Shown here: positions 1-11,526 of the stretch, piece after piece | Layout of the letters: each line of letters starts with the position of its first letter | Numbering within the stretch: position 1 is the stretch's first letter | From: Cellulomonas phragmiteti | GTDB lineage: Bacteria; Actinomycetota; Actinomycetes; Actinomycetales; Cellulomonadaceae | Direction: 5' to 3' | NCBI RefSeq assembly: GCF_016862775.1 | Contig: NZ_BONP01000010.1 | Coordinates: 62,001 to 126,000, forward strand | DNA length: 64,000 nucleotides | Notes under the pieces: generated by a model | What the model was told of the DNA's origin: nothing | Seen by the model: the letters and a program-made list of their open reading frames with translations, nothing else | Database searches by the model: none | Position numbers and translations under genes: made by a program

Positions 1-261
1 CAGCCGCTGACGCTCGCGCTCATGGCGGACCACACGCCCGCGGACCGCCGGGGGCTGGCGTCCGGGCTGCGCTCGACGGCCAACCGCGGCGCCCAGCTCG
101 CCAACCCCGCGGCGTTCGGCCTGCTCAGCGGCGTCCTGCCGCTCGTCGGGGCGTTCGGCGTGGTGGGTGGTGCGCTGCTGGTCACGTCGGTGCTCAGCAC
201 GTGGGCGCTGCGCCGCACGGCGCGCGCCGCGCCCGAGCCCGCGCTCACCGCGCGCCGCTGA
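1..261 (+). CDS. MFS transporter, C-terminal end (5' truncated by window)
   Basis: The frame is open from the first base and stops at 261, so only the last 86 residues of a longer protein are visible. They contain a polar stretch with ADRRGLASGLRSTANRGAQL, followed by two hydrophobic segments and a basic, alanine-rich tail. This is how the end of a 12-14 helix major facilitator superfamily permease looks, with the loop before the last helices rich in R and G. No substrate can be inferred. It converges on the alpha-glucuronidase gene and shares a bidirectional terminator with it. A small integral membrane protein beginning at the internal ATG (22) is possible but less likely, because the reading frame continues upstream. 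Confidence 0.6.
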   Translation, partial: QPLTLALMADHTPADRRGLASGLRSTANRGAQLANPAAFGLLSGVLPLVGAFGVVGGALLVTSVLSTWALRRTARAAPEPALTARR

Positions 262-267
262 CGGCGC

Positions 268-314
268 GAGCGTGAGGGGTTGCCGTCGCCAGGCGACGGC
301 AACCCCTCACGCTC
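268..314. terminator. Bidirectional intrinsic terminator hairpin
   Basis: Two perfect 22-bp arms (268-289 and 293-314) flank a 3-nt loop between the converging MFS and alpha-glucuronidase genes. The right arm overlaps the alpha-glucuronidase stop codon. There is no T-tract, as is usual in high-GC actinobacteria. The outer part of the stem (AGCGTGA, then GTTGC) recurs in the terminator at 53346-53390. Confidence 0.85.
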
Positions 315-2352
315 AGTAGATCGGGCGGCCGCTGGCGTCCGGGACGCCGGACTTGCGGAAGAAGTACGTGCGGACCTGGTCGCGCCACTCGGTGGCGGAG
401 CGCACCTGCTCCGTCAGGCGCTCGGCGACGCGCGCGTGCAGGCGGTCGTCGACGAGCCCGCGCAGGGCCTCCCAGCGCGGCACCCACGACTCGACCAGCT
501 CGACCGCGTCGGCCCGCGTGTCGTAGACGTGCTGGATCACCGTCGTGCCGCTGTGCAGCACGTGGCCGTACGGCACGTGGTGGAAGAACAGCAGCAGCTC
601 GTCCGGGCACGTCGCCAGGTCCTCGTACACGTCGCGCCACGGCGCCGGGTACTGGCCGGTGTACCCCGTGCCCGTGGCGACGGTCCGGTCGACGCCGATG
701 CCGTCCCGGTCGGCGAAGTGGTACGTGCCCCACTTGGAGTACTCGTACCCGTCGACGTTGGGCCCGTAGTGGCCCCGCAGCGGGTCGACCATGAAGCACA
801 CGCCCAGCGGGGCGGTGTACGCCTCGTACGTGAGCCACGAGCGGTCCATGAGCCCGTGCAGCGTCTCGCGCACGCGCGGGTCCGCCCCGGGGAAGGTCAG
901 GCCGATCCACTCGTCGAGCAGCGCGACCGGGTCCGCCGCCGGGTCCCACGCGAGGCGCCCGTACGCGTACAGGTTGGCCTGCGCGAGCGGGTGGCCGGTC
1001 CAGAACTCGTCGTCGCCGACGTTGGACACGGCCGTGATGCCACCGGCGCGCAGGTCGGCGTCCTCGGGCGTCCCCGGACCGGGCGCGCCCGAGGCGATCG
1101 ACGCGACCGTGCGCGTCGCGTTCTCCGCGAGCGGGAAGCCCAGCACGTCCGACCACAGCGGGCCCAGGTAGCACACGTGCTTCTGGTGGCCGGTGTACTC
1201 CTGCGTGACCTGCAGCTCCACCGCGACGCGCGTGCGCGGCACCGCCGCGATGACGGGCGAGACCGGCTCGCGCACCTGGAAGTCCAGCGGCCCGTACTTC
1301 ACCTGCAGCACGACGTTGTCGTCGAACCGGCCGTCGAGCGGCGCGAAGTGGTCGTACGCGGCCCGGGCGCGGTCGGTGCGCCGGTCGCGCCAGTCCTGCT
1401 CGTGGTTGTAGACGAACGCGCGCCAGAACACCGTGCCACCGTGCGGGGCGACGGCACGGGCCAGCAGGTTGGCGCCGTCGGCGTGGTCGCGGCCGTACGC
1501 GAACGGCCCCGGCTGCCCCTCGGAGTCGGCCTTGACGACGAACCCGCCGAAGTCGGGGATCGTCGCCCACACGCGGTCGGCCGTCGCGGCCCACCACGCC
1601 TGCACGTCGGGGTCCAGCGGGTCGTTGGTCGCGAGCCCGCCCAGGCGCATCGGCGACCCGAACGACACCGACAGGTACGTGCGCACGCCGTGGGGCCGGA
1701 AGACGTCGGCGACGCGCGCCACGTCCGCGAGGCCGTCGGTGAGCAGCCGCGCCTCGGTGGCGTGCACGTTGACGTTGTTGATCGCGACCGCGTTGATCCC
1801 GACCGACCCGAGCATCCGCGCGTAGGCGGCGACGCGCGACAGGTCCTCGCGCACGCGTCCGTCGGCGTAGAAGATCGACCCGCCGGCGTACCCGCGCTCG
1901 ACCTGCCCCATCACGGGGTGGACGTCGATGTTGTCCCAGTGGTCGAGCATCCGCACGGGCGCGAGGGGCCGGGAGACGACCGGCGGGTGGTCGGCGCCGA
2001 ACGCCGCCTCGCCCGCGCGGACCACGTCGTGCAGGCCGTGCAGCAGACCGGTGGCGTCGCCGGCGACGACGACGGTGACACCACCGGTCCGCAGTCGGGT
2101 GAACCCGGTGTCCGGGCCGTCGGGTGCCACGCGGAGCACCAGGTCGTGGTCGTCGGCCGACGCGAGGTCGGCGACGGTGAGGGTGCCGCCGTGCGTGGTG
2201 ACCGCGCGCCGGACCTCGTCGACGACGGTCGCGCCGACAGGACCGGCGTCGGGTCCCGTCACGACGAGCACGCGGCGCGACCCGAGCGGCGCGAACGCCG
2301 CGTCGGGCAGCCACGCGGGGTGGACGGGGGGAGTCTGCGTCGTGTCGCTCAC
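313..2352 (-). CDS. aguA: GH67 alpha-glucuronidase
   Basis: This enzyme releases (4-O-methyl)-D-glucuronic acid from short xylo-oligosaccharides produced by xylanases. The product is 679 aa, the normal family length, with no signal peptide, so it probably acts in the cytosol on imported oligosaccharides. Family hallmarks are visible: [52 protein letters not shown] and [14 protein letters not shown]. The expected acid E278 and base pair D357/E385 are present, and the 28-residue spacing of the last two equals that in Cellvibrio GlcA67A. The GTG start overlaps the upstream mannonate dehydratase stop as GTGA, so the two genes are translationally coupled. The pair is probably controlled by the divergent LacI regulator. 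Confidence 0.96.
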   Translation of the reverse strand: MSDTTQTPPVHPAWLPDAAFAPLGSRRVLVVTGPDAGPVGATVVDEVRRAVTTHGGTLTVADLASADDHDLVLRVAPDGPDTGFTRLRTGGVTVVVAGDATGLLHGLHDVVRAGEAAFGADHPPVVSRPLAPVRMLDHWDNIDVHPVMGQVERGYAGGSIFYADGRVREDLSRVAAYARMLGSVGINAVAINNVNVHATEARLLTDGLADVARVADVFRPHGVRTYLSVSFGSPMRLGGLATNDPLDPDVQAWWAATADRVWATIPDFGGFVVKADSEGQPGPFAYGRDHADGANLLARAVAPHGGTVFWRAFVYNHEQDWRDRRTDRARAAYDHFAPLDGRFDDNVVLQVKYGPLDFQVREPVSPVIAAVPRTRVAVELQVTQEYTGHQKHVCYLGPLWSDVLGFPLAENATRTVASIASGAPGPGTPEDADLRAGGITAVSNVGDDEFWTGHPLAQANLYAYGRLAWDPAADPVALLDEWIGLTFPGADPRVRETLHGLMDRSWLTYEAYTAPLGVCFMVDPLRGHYGPNVDGYEYSKWGTYHFADRDGIGVDRTVATGTGYTGQYPAPWRDVYEDLATCPDELLLFFHHVPYGHVLHSGTTVIQHVYDTRADAVELVESWVPRWEALRGLVDDRLHARVAERLTEQVRSATEWRDQVRTYFFRKSGVPDASGRPIY

Positions 2353-3584
2353 CAGTCGTGCACCGTGCCGTCCTTGAGTCGGTTGAACGGCAGGTACGCC
2401 GCCTGGTACGGGTGCCGGGACGCCGCGTCGTCGTCGTACGTGACGCCCAGGCCCGGCTGGTCGCCGGGGTGCAGGTAGCCGTCGGCGAACGTGAACGACG
2501 TGCGGAACACCTCGTCGGTGGTCGCCGAGTGCGTCATGTACTCCTGGATGCCGAAGTTGTGGATGGCGAGGTCCAGGTGCAGCGCGGCGGCCATGCCGAC
2601 GGGCGAGATGTCGGTGGGCCCGTGGATGCCGGACTTGATCTGGTACTGCGCCGCGAAGTCGAGGATCCGGCGCAGCGCCGTGATCCCGCCGGTGTGGGTG
2701 ACGGCCGAGCGGACGTAGTCGATGAGCTGCTCGCGGATGAGCGTCTGGTAGTCCCACACGGTGTTGAACACCTCGCCGATCGCCAGCGGCGTGACGGTGT
2801 GCTGCCGGACCAGGCGCAGCGCGTCCTGGTTCTCGGCGGGCGTGCAGTCCTCGAGCCAGAACAGGTCGTACGGCTCGAGGTCCTTGCCGAGGCGCGCGGC
2901 CTGGATGGGCGTCATGCGGTGGTGGCCGTCGTGCAGCAGCGGCAGCTCGGGGCCGAACTCGTTGCGCACGGCCTCGAAGACCCGGGGGATGTGCCGCAGG
3001 TACGCGCGGGTGTCCCAGTCCTCCTCGGCCGGCAGGGGTGCGCGCTGGGCGGGCTCGTAGTCGTACCGCCCCGACGACGACGGCTGCGCGGCGACCCCGT
3101 AGACGGCGTCGACGCCGGGCACGGACGTCTGGACGCGGATGGAGCGGAAGCCCTCGTCGAGGTGCTGGCGGATCGAGTCGAAGAGCTCGGGCAGGTCGCG
3201 CCCCGACGCGTGCCCGTACGCCATGATCCCGTTCCGGGACGCGCCCCCGAGCAGCTGGTAGAGCGGCATGCCGGCGAGCTTGGCCTTGATGTCCCACAGC
3301 GCGACGTCGACGGCGGCGATCGCGGCCATGGTCACGGGTCCGCGGCGCCAGTACGCGCTGCGGTAGAGGAACTGCCAGGTGTCCTCGATCTTGTGCGCGT
3401 CCCTGCCGATGAGGAGGGGGACGACGTGGTCGGTGAGGTAGCTGGCGACGGAGAGCTCGCGCCCGTTGAGGGTGGCGTCGCCCAGGCCCTCGACGCCGTC
3501 CTCGGTGACGACGCGGAGCGTGACGAAGTTGCGGCCAGGACTGGAGACCAGTACCTCGGCCGTGCGGATCGCAGTGCCGGACAT
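2349..3584 (-). CDS. manD: D-mannonate dehydratase (enolase superfamily, ManD)
   Basis: The enzyme dehydrates D-mannonate to 2-keto-3-deoxygluconate, a late step of glucuronate catabolism, which fits its coupling to alpha-glucuronidase. It is 411 aa. The N-terminal capping domain is followed by a TIM barrel with metal ligands D219, E245 and E271. The 26/26 spacing is that of characterised ManD proteins. [26 protein letters not shown] and [13 protein letters not shown] are all present. Start ATG 3584 is preceded by a GAAGGAG ribosome-binding site. ManD-family members range from efficient dehydratases to very poor ones, so true activity on mannonate is inferred from the family and context. It is the first gene of the operon downstream of the LacI-type operator. 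Confidence 0.92.
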   Translation of the reverse strand: MSGTAIRTAEVLVSSPGRNFVTLRVVTEDGVEGLGDATLNGRELSVASYLTDHVVPLLIGRDAHKIEDTWQFLYRSAYWRRGPVTMAAIAAVDVALWDIKAKLAGMPLYQLLGGASRNGIMAYGHASGRDLPELFDSIRQHLDEGFRSIRVQTSVPGVDAVYGVAAQPSSSGRYDYEPAQRAPLPAEEDWDTRAYLRHIPRVFEAVRNEFGPELPLLHDGHHRMTPIQAARLGKDLEPYDLFWLEDCTPAENQDALRLVRQHTVTPLAIGEVFNTVWDYQTLIREQLIDYVRSAVTHTGGITALRRILDFAAQYQIKSGIHGPTDISPVGMAAALHLDLAIHNFGIQEYMTHSATTDEVFRTSFTFADGYLHPGDQPGLGVTYDDDAASRHPYQAAYLPFNRLKDGTVHDW

Positions 3585-3633
3585 CGTGACATGCTCCTTC
3601 CGCCCGGTCGCGACGTCGCGAGGGGCACTGGTG

Positions 3634-3663
3634 AGACTAGGCAGGGACACGCTAGGCTGGCAA
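3634..3663 (-). promoter_or_regulatory. Promoter of the manD-aguA operon
   Basis: On the minus strand TTGCCA (3663-3658) and TAGTCT (3639-3634) are separated by 18 bp. The -35 box lies inside the LacI-type operator, so a bound repressor would block RNA polymerase directly. Confidence 0.65.
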
Positions 3664-3675
3664 TCGTTTGCCAGC
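3656..3675. promoter_or_regulatory. LacI-family operator
   Basis: GCTGGCAA and TTGCCAGC form perfect 8-bp arms around TCGT. The core GCAA-TCGT-TTGC, with a central CG, matches the classic LacI/PurR-family operator. It sits between the divergent manD and LacI-type genes, about 56 bp ahead of the regulator start. Confidence 0.85.
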
Positions 3676-3731
3676 AAGATCGGTCCGACGCACCGTCGCG
3701 TCGGGTCGTGACGAGCCGACCGGGAGGGTGC

Positions 3732-4784
3732 ATGGCCGTCAGGCGACAGCCCACGCTGCGCGACGTCGCAGCAGCGGCAGGGGTGGCCGTGTCGACCGCG
3801 TCGCGGGCGCTCACGCGGCCCGGTCGCGTCAACGCCGACACGGCCGACCGCGTCGTGGCGGTCGCCAAGGAGCTCGGGTACATCCCCAGCGCCTCGGCCC
3901 GTGCGCTGCTCTCGGGCCGCACCGCGACCGTCGCGCTCGTGCTCCCCGACGTCACCAACCCGTTCTTCTTCGGCCTCGTGCGCGGCACGGGGGCCCGCCT
4001 GCGCGAGTCCGGGTACGTGCAGGTGCTCGCGGACACCGAGGAGTCCGCCGAGGTCGAGCTCGACACGCTGCGCAAGCTGCGCGGGCAGGTCGACGGCGCC
4101 GTCCTCGCCGCCTCGCGGCTGTCCGACGAGCAGATCGCCGGTGCGGCCGCGGACCTCGCCCTCGTCGTGGTCAACCGGACCATCCCCGGCACGCCCGGCG
4201 TGCTGCTCGACACCGCCGGCGGCATGGTGCAGGCCCTCGAGCACCTGGCCGGGCTGGGGCACACCCGCGTCGTCTACGCCTCGGGACCCGTGACGTCGTG
4301 GTCCGACCGCCGGCGCCGCGAGGCGCTCGAGCCCGCGGCCGCCCGGCTCGGCGTCGAGCTCGTCGTGCTCGGTCCGTACGCGCCCGTGCGCTCGTCCGGC
4401 GCGCAGGCCGCCGACGCGGCCCTGGAGGCGGGGGCCACCGCCGTGATCACGTTCAACGACCTGCTCGCGTTCGGGGTCCTCGAGCGCCTCGACGCGCGGG
4501 ACGTCCCCGTGCCCGGGGGGATGAGCGTCATCGGGTGCGACGACATCTTCGGCGCCGACCTGGTGCGTCCCGCGCTGACGACCGTCGAGTCACCCGTCGA
4601 GCGCGCCGGTCGCATGGCCGCCGACCTGCTCCTCGCGCGCCTCGAGGGCGACCGCCCGGGCGACGAGGACGACCTCGGCGGCGATCCCGACGACGAGCCC
4701 GCCGTGGTCGCCCGTGGCGCCGCCGACCCCGTGCTGCTGCCGACGCACCTGGTGGTCCGGTCGTCCACGGGGCCGGTGGACTGA
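3732..4784 (+). CDS. LacI-family transcriptional regulator
   Basis: This is a 350-aa sugar-responsive repressor. The N-terminal helix-turn-helix with hinge is at residues 8-60 ([21 protein letters not shown], then the [11 protein letters not shown] hinge helix). It is followed by a periplasmic-binding-protein-like ligand domain ([13 protein letters not shown], then [18 protein letters not shown]). There is an unusual acidic insertion rich in D, E and G near the C-terminus, before the final beta strand. It is divergent from manD-aguA and the intervening operator fits its DNA-binding class, so it most likely senses glucuronate or an aldouronic acid. The inducer is inferred from context only. 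The ATG is preceded by GGGAGG. Confidence 0.93.
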   Translation: MAVRRQPTLRDVAAAAGVAVSTASRALTRPGRVNADTADRVVAVAKELGYIPSASARALLSGRTATVALVLPDVTNPFFFGLVRGTGARLRESGYVQVLADTEESAEVELDTLRKLRGQVDGAVLAASRLSDEQIAGAAADLALVVVNRTIPGTPGVLLDTAGGMVQALEHLAGLGHTRVVYASGPVTSWSDRRRREALEPAAARLGVELVVLGPYAPVRSSGAQAADAALEAGATAVITFNDLLAFGVLERLDARDVPVPGGMSVIGCDDIFGADLVRPALTTVESPVERAGRMAADLLLARLEGDRPGDEDDLGGDPDDEPAVVARGAADPVLLPTHLVVRSSTGPVD

Positions 4785-4834
4785 GCGCCTGCGTCGAGCA
4801 GCGCCGGCCGGGCCGCCGGGCGCCGTGCCGGACG

Positions 4835-6928
<2,094 letters not shown>

Positions 6929-7000
6929 GCGCCCACCCTACGAGCCGCGGGCGACGGCGCGAGCCGCCGCGGTCGGTCCTGTGGACGGACCGGCCCCCGC

Positions 7001-7822
7001 TCAGCCCTCGTCGGGCCCGCCGGACCCCGTCGGCTCGGTGGCGCGGGCCTGCAGCGCGGCACCCGCGCCGTCGCTGAGCAGCGCACCGGCCGCCGCCTGG
7101 CCCCGGGCGAGCACCGAGCGCACGACGACCTTCTCGTCGCCCTTCAGCAGCCCGTCGACGGCCTGCCGGGCGACGTCCGCCGGGTCGTCCTTGCGGCTGT
7201 GCGCCACCCGCGTGTCCTGCATGCCGGCCCGCTCGAAGAAGTCGGTGTCCGTGGGGCCGGGCAGCAGCGCCGTCACGGTGACCCCGGTGTCCCGCAGCTC
7301 GTACCGCAGGGCCTCGGCGAAGGACAGGTCGAACGCCTTCGCCGCCGCGTACGTGGAGTAGTACGGACCCGGCATGAGCGCCGCGACCGACGACGTCACC
7401 AGCACCCGTCCCGCGCCGCGCGCCACCATCGCCGGCAGGAGCGCGTGCGCCAGGCGGACGGGCGCGACCACGTCGACCTCGATCGTGGCCAGGTGGTCCT
7501 CGAGCGGGACCTCGAGGAACGGCCCGCCCGCCCCCGTGCCGGCGTTGAGCACCAGCAGGTCCAGGGGGCGTCCGGTGCCGACCACGTCGACCACCAGCGC
7601 CTCCACGTCCTCCGGCCGTCGCAGGTCGGCGCGCACCGCCCGCACCGCCCGGCCGTGCTGCCGCAGACCGTCGGCCGCGAGCGCGAGCCCGTCGTCCTCG
7701 GCCGTGACGACGAGGTCGTGGCCCGTCTCCGCCAGGCGCAGGGCGATCTCCAGCCCGATGCCGCTCGATGCGCCCGTGACCAGGGCCAGGGGTGCGGGGA
7801 CCATCTCGGGCTCCGTGCTCAC
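7001..7822 (-). CDS. SDR-family NAD(P)-dependent oxidoreductase
   Basis: This is a classical short-chain dehydrogenase of 273 aa. The Rossmann cofactor motif TGASSGIG lies near residue 17, followed by LNAG, the catalytic serine (LVTSSVA) and YAAAK. LLPGPTDTDFF follows. D in the position after beta-strand 2 is not obvious, so NAD versus NADP is not called. The substrate is unknown. GTG 7822 is chosen as the start because GGAGG lies 8 nt upstream of it, whereas the in-frame GTG at 7831 abuts the same Shine-Dalgarno. A second SDR starts divergently at 7949. Confidence 0.85.
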   Translation of the reverse strand: MSTEPEMVPAPLALVTGASSGIGLEIALRLAETGHDLVVTAEDDGLALAADGLRQHGRAVRAVRADLRRPEDVEALVVDVVGTGRPLDLLVLNAGTGAGGPFLEVPLEDHLATIEVDVVAPVRLAHALLPAMVARGAGRVLVTSSVAALMPGPYYSTYAAAKAFDLSFAEALRYELRDTGVTVTALLPGPTDTDFFERAGMQDTRVAHSRKDDPADVARQAVDGLLKGDEKVVVRSVLARGQAAAGALLSDGAGAALQARATEPTGSGGPDEG

Positions 7823-7935
7823 GGTGCTCACCTCCGTGTCGGCGTGGACGCTCCACGCTACGGGTGGGTGCGTCGACCCGCACGAGGGGGACGGCACGTG
7901 CCCGGAACGCGCGGGCGCGGCGCGGCCGCTGTCCG

Positions 7936-7941
7936 TAGGGT
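7936..7941 (+). promoter_or_regulatory. -10 box (TAGGGT) for leaderless SDR transcript
   Basis: TAGGGT ends 7 nt before ATG 7949. This spacing would place the transcription start on or next to the start codon. The same arrangement recurs at many genes in this window. Confidence 0.5.
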
Positions 7942-7948
7942 GAGCCGC

Positions 7949-8734
7949 ATGGGTACCGCACTGGTCACCGGCGCGAGCGCCGGCCTGGGTCTGGAGTTCG
8001 CCTGGCAGCTCGCCACGGCGCGGCACGACGTCGTCCTCGTGGCGCGCGACGAGGGCCGGCTCACCCGGCTCGCGGGGCAGCTCGAGGCGGCCGCGGGCGT
8101 CCGGGCGGAGGTGCTGCCCGCCGACCTCACCGACCACGCCGACGTGGCGCGCGTCGCCGACCGTCTGCGCAGCGACGAGCGGCCCGTCGGGCTGCTCGTC
8201 AACAACGCCGGTCTCGGGCTCAACCAGGGGTTCGTCGACGGCGACGTGGCGGCCGAGGAGCGCGCGCTCGAGCTCATGGTCCGCACCGTCATGGTGCTCT
8301 CGCACGCCGCGGCCGGCGCGATGACGGCGCGCGGGCGGGGCGCGATCCTCAACGTCGGGTCCGTGGCCGGGCTGACCGCGACGGGCACGTACGCGGCGCA
8401 CAAGGCGTGGGTGCGGGTGTTCACAGAGGCGCTCGCGCGCGAGCTGAAGGGCACCGGTGTCACCGCCACGGTCGTGGCGCCGGGGTTCACCCACACGGAG
8501 TTCCACGAGCGCGGGCGCATCGACACGGGCCACTACCCGGCCGCGGCCTGGCTCGACGCGGAGGACGTGGTCGCCGCCGCCCTGGCGGACGTCCGGCGCG
8601 GTGCCGTCCTGTCGACCCCGAGCCTGCGCTACAAGGCCGTCTCGGCGCTGCTGCGCGTCGCGCCGCGGTCCGCCGTCCGGGCCTTCGGCGGGTACCGGCG
8701 TCCGCTCGAGGACGCACCGGCCACCGACGCCTGA
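7949..8734 (+). CDS. SDR-family oxidoreductase (YqjQ/DltE-like)
   Basis: This 261-aa short-chain dehydrogenase shows TGASAGLG at the N-terminus, LVNNAGLG, a catalytic serine in LNVGSVAGL, and YAAHKA, in which the usual YxxxK is kept. VVAPGFTHTEFH follows. The C-terminal part (SLRYKAVSALLRVAPRSAVRAFGGY) resembles the membrane-associating tail of short SDRs annotated as acyl or lipid modifying, but no substrate can be assigned. The start is ATG 7949 because a -10 box ends 7 nt upstream. It is oriented opposite to the neighbouring SDR, with about 126 bp between starts, and the two are not close paralogs. Confidence 0.83.
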   Translation: MGTALVTGASAGLGLEFAWQLATARHDVVLVARDEGRLTRLAGQLEAAAGVRAEVLPADLTDHADVARVADRLRSDERPVGLLVNNAGLGLNQGFVDGDVAAEERALELMVRTVMVLSHAAAGAMTARGRGAILNVGSVAGLTATGTYAAHKAWVRVFTEALARELKGTGVTATVVAPGFTHTEFHERGRIDTGHYPAAAWLDAEDVVAAALADVRRGAVLSTPSLRYKAVSALLRVAPRSAVRAFGGYRRPLEDAPATDA

Positions 8735-8831
8735 GCCGACGACCTCCGACCCCGGGCGTGCGTCCGGTGCGTCCGGTTCGTCCCCGCACGGTAGCGTCGG
8801 GACCGACCCCGACCGTCCCGGAGGACCCCGC

Positions 8832-9479
8832 ATGCGTCTGCCCGCCCGTCTTGCCCTGCGCCGTGCCGCGGTCGCCCTGGTGGCCGTCGCGGTGGTCGCG
8901 CTGACGTCGGCCTGCACCGGCGGCACGGACGACCCGACCCCCGGCACGACGACGAGCGGCGCGGCCGCGCCCGGCGACGCGACGGAGCAGGCCGCGCCCG
9001 TCGACGACGTCGCCACCCGCGTGATGGCCGAGCAGACGGTCGACACCCCCGCGGGGTCCGAGGTCGCCGGCGGCGAGATCACCCTGACCCTGCGCGACGT
9101 CCGCGTCGACGAGGGCGTGCTCACGGTGCGGTGGGCGCTGCGCTGGGACGCGCCAGAGCGCGGCGACGACGAGGAGATGAGCCTGTTCGACCTGGGCATC
9201 GACCCGGCGCCGCTGGTCACGGACACCACGCACCTGCAGGCGTTCATGCCGCTGTGCACCAAGGGCGACTGGAACGGCGACGGCGCCGACCGCCAGCTCT
9301 GCGGCGCGACGATGCTCGCCTCCCCGCTCAACCACCTCACCACGAGCCTGCGGAACCACACGACGCTCGAGGGCTGGGCCGCGCTCCCCGCCCCGGACAA
9401 CGCCGGGGGCACGCTCGACGTGCTCATCGCCGACGGGCTGCCGGTGTTCTCCGGGGTCACCGCGCGCCAGGGCTCGTGA
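8832..9479 (+). CDS. Putative lipoprotein, coupled to an OmpA-like protein
   Basis: The product is 215 aa. Residues 1-28 form a lipoprotein signal with lipobox LTSAC, followed by a Thr/Gly/Ala-rich tether and a folded domain. That domain has two cysteines (LCTKGDWNGDGADRQLC) that could form a disulfide, and an immunoglobulin-like strand pattern (EITLTLRDVRVDEGVLTVRWALRW). I do not recognise a named family. It overlaps the following OmpA-like gene by GTGA, so the two are probably made together and may act together at the cell envelope. A GGAGGACC Shine-Dalgarno precedes ATG 8832. Confidence 0.8.
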   Translation: MRLPARLALRRAAVALVAVAVVALTSACTGGTDDPTPGTTTSGAAAPGDATEQAAPVDDVATRVMAEQTVDTPAGSEVAGGEITLTLRDVRVDEGVLTVRWALRWDAPERGDDEEMSLFDLGIDPAPLVTDTTHLQAFMPLCTKGDWNGDGADRQLCGATMLASPLNHLTTSLRNHTTLEGWAALPAPDNAGGTLDVLIADGLPVFSGVTARQGS

Positions 9480-10093
9480 GGCCGCCGGTGCCGGGGCCGG
9501 CGCACCGGGTCGTCGCGCTCGCGGCGGCGCTGCCGCTCGTGCTGGGTGCGGCGGCGTGGCCCGTCGCCCCGGCCGCCGCGCCCGGCGACGAGCCGCCGTG
9601 GGCCGAGCTCGCCGCCACCCCGGTGACGCCGGACATGGTCGAGCGCGCCACGCTGCGGCTGACCGGGGGCCCGCTGCAGCTCATCGGCGCGCCGCTGGCG
9701 CTCGTCCGCGAGAAGTCCGTGCGCGAGCTGGCGCGCGAGGCCGACGGCGTGACGACGCTGACGTCGGACCTGCTCTTCGGGTTCGACAGCGCCGAGCTCG
9801 CCCCCGGCGCGCGCGAGGCGGTCGGCGCGATCGCGGCCACGCTGCCGCAGGGCGCCGCCGTGACGGTCGACGGGCACACCGACGGCCTCGGCGGCGACGG
9901 CGTCAACGTCCCGCTCTCGCAGGCCCGCGCGCAGGCCGTCGCCGACGCGCTGAGCGCCGCACGCCCCGACCTCGCCCTGACCGTCACCGGGCACGGCAGC
10001 TCCCGGCCCGTCGCCGAGGAGCGCGCCGGCGGGAGTGACGACCCCGCGGGCCGTGCGCTCAACCGGCGCGTCGAGGTGCGTGTCACCGGCTGA
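9476..10093 (+). CDS. OmpA-family (peptidoglycan-binding) secreted protein
   Basis: This 205-aa protein has an N-terminal hydrophobic signal or anchor (residues 10-35) and a C-terminal OmpA/MotB domain from about residue 95. The domain reads LLFGFDSAELAPGAREAV, VDGHTDGLGGDGVNVPLSQARAQAVADAL and LNRRVEVRV. Such domains bind peptidoglycan diaminopimelate through conserved Asp and Arg residues, both of which are visible. In a Gram-positive organism it probably tethers the upstream lipoprotein, or itself, to the wall. The GTG start overlaps the lipoprotein stop codon (GTGA). Confidence 0.85.
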   Translation: MRPPVPGPAHRVVALAAALPLVLGAAAWPVAPAAAPGDEPPWAELAATPVTPDMVERATLRLTGGPLQLIGAPLALVREKSVRELAREADGVTTLTSDLLFGFDSAELAPGAREAVGAIAATLPQGAAVTVDGHTDGLGGDGVNVPLSQARAQAVADALSAARPDLALTVTGHGSSRPVAEERAGGSDDPAGRALNRRVEVRVTG

Positions 10094-10124
10094 CCGCAGC
10101 AGCCCCGGCGGCGGACGCGGCCGG

Positions 10125-10130
10125 TACCCT
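10125..10130 (+). promoter_or_regulatory. -10 box (TACCCT) for leaderless pyrE
   Basis: TACCCT ends 6 nt before the GTG start of pyrE. This suggests a leaderless mRNA. Confidence 0.55.
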
Positions 10131-10136
10131 CGGGCC

Positions 10137-10712
10137 GTGACCGACGCCCCCGCCGCAACGCCCCGCGACCAGCTCGTCGCCCTCGTCCGTGACCTCGCCG
10201 TCGTGCACGGCACGGTCACGCTGTCGTCCGGTCGGCAGGCCGAGTACTACGTCGACCTGCGCCGCGCGACCCTGCACCACCGGGCGGCGCCGCTCATCGG
10301 GCACCTGATGCTCGACATGCTCGAGGAGGCCGGGCTCGGCACGGCCGAGATCGACGCGGTCGGCGGGCTCACCCTGGGGGCCGACCCCGTCGCGGCGGCG
10401 CTGCTGCACGCCGCGGCCTCGCGCGGGCAGGACCTCGACGCGTTCGTCGTGCGCAAGGAGGCCAAGACCCACGGCATGCAGCGCCGCATCGAGGGCCCCG
10501 ACGTGGCCGGCCGTCGGGTCGTCGTGGTCGAGGACACCTCGACCACGGGCGGCTCGCCGATCGCCGCCGTGCAGGCGGTGCGGGAGGCGGGCGGCGAGGT
10601 CGTGGCCGTCGCGACGATCGTGGACCGCGGCACGGGCGCGCGCGAGGCGATCGAGGCGCTCGGCGTGTCCTACCACCACCTCCTCGACCTGACCGACCTC
10701 GGCCTGGCCTGA
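10137..10712 (+). CDS. pyrE: Orotate phosphoribosyltransferase
   Basis: PyrE transfers phosphoribose from PRPP to orotate, giving OMP in de novo pyrimidine synthesis. The product is 191 aa, the length of the short actinobacterial form. The PRPP-binding loop VVVVEDTSTTGGSP lies near residues 122-135. The flexible catalytic loop has RKEAKTHGMQRRIEG, and the N-terminal FTLSSG-like segment reads VTLSSGRQAEYYVDLR. It starts at GTG 10137 directly downstream of a -10 box. The next gene follows 12 bp after its stop and may be co-transcribed. Confidence 0.95.
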   Translation: MTDAPAATPRDQLVALVRDLAVVHGTVTLSSGRQAEYYVDLRRATLHHRAAPLIGHLMLDMLEEAGLGTAEIDAVGGLTLGADPVAAALLHAAASRGQDLDAFVVRKEAKTHGMQRRIEGPDVAGRRVVVVEDTSTTGGSPIAAVQAVREAGGEVVAVATIVDRGTGAREAIEALGVSYHHLLDLTDLGLA

Positions 10713-10724
10713 GCCGGGGCCGTC

Positions 10725-11495
10725 GTGCGACGAGGGGTGCAGGTCGGCGCGGTCGTCGTGCTCGGGCTGCTCGGCCTGACGGTTGCCGCGGCCTCGTCGG
10801 GGGCGGGCCACCCCTCGGGCGGGATCGTCGTGCTGATGGTGCTCGTCGTGGTGCTGGTCGCGGTCGGCGGCTGGTGGCTGGAGCGTCGCCGCCGCGAGCA
10901 CCTCGCGGCGTGGGCGCACGCCTCGGGGTGGACGTACACGCCGCGCGACCCCGGGCTCGGGCTGGCGACCCTGCAGACGGGCACGCCGTACGGGCAGGGG
11001 CACAGCCGCACCGTGACGGAGGTCCTCACCGGCACCTACGAGGGCCGCACCGCCGTGTCGTTCACCTACGGGTGGACCACGGGCAGCGGCAAGGAGCGGC
11101 GCGAGCACCGTGCGCACGTCGTCGCGATCGCGCTGCCGGCCTACCTGCCCGTCCTCGAGGTGACCCCCGAGGGCTTCGGGGCCCGGGTCGCCAAGGCCTT
11201 CGGTGCACGGGACCTGCAGCTCGAGTCCGCGGCGTTCAACGCGGCCTACCGCGTCGACGCCCGCGACGCGCGCACGGGGCACGCGATCCTGCACCCGCGC
11301 CTGCTGGAGCGCCTGCTGCGGCCCGACGCGCTGGGCACGAGCTGGCGCATCGAGGGCACGTGGCTGCTGTCGTGGGCGTCCGGCCCGACCAGCACGGCGA
11401 GCATCGCGCCCCGCCTGGGCGTCCTGGCGGCCGTGGTGCGCGGCGTCCCGCGGCACGTCTGGCTGGACCACGGCTACGACCCGGCTGCTCGGTAG
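10725..11495 (+). CDS. Membrane-anchored protein of unknown function (DUF3137-like layout)
   Basis: This is a 256-aa protein with two adjacent transmembrane segments (residues 6-24 and 30-50) followed by a short basic patch and a cytosolic domain. The domain has the pattern AWAHASGWTYTPRDP, then a two-strand repeat VTEVLTGTYEGRTAVSFTYGW. That layout resembles proteins annotated as DUF3137, which often neighbour LemA genes, as here. The function is unknown. It starts at GTG 10725, 12 bp after pyrE, and a LemA gene follows 31 bp later. Confidence 0.72.
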   Translation: MRRGVQVGAVVVLGLLGLTVAAASSGAGHPSGGIVVLMVLVVVLVAVGGWWLERRRREHLAAWAHASGWTYTPRDPGLGLATLQTGTPYGQGHSRTVTEVLTGTYEGRTAVSFTYGWTTGSGKERREHRAHVVAIALPAYLPVLEVTPEGFGARVAKAFGARDLQLESAAFNAAYRVDARDARTGHAILHPRLLERLLRPDALGTSWRIEGTWLLSWASGPTSTASIAPRLGVLAAVVRGVPRHVWLDHGYDPAAR

Positions 11496-11526
11496 GATCG
11501 CGGCAGTACCGACCCTAGGAGTCCTC

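Noticed and set aside
7823-7831. Alternative GTG start of the minus-strand SDR at 7831
   Set aside because: The Shine-Dalgarno directly touches this GTG; spacing is correct only for 7822.
9131-9475. Extension of the OmpA-like gene upstream into the lipoprotein gene
   Set aside because: The frame is open but it overlaps the lipoprotein in another frame, and the signal-like segment begins after GTG 9476.
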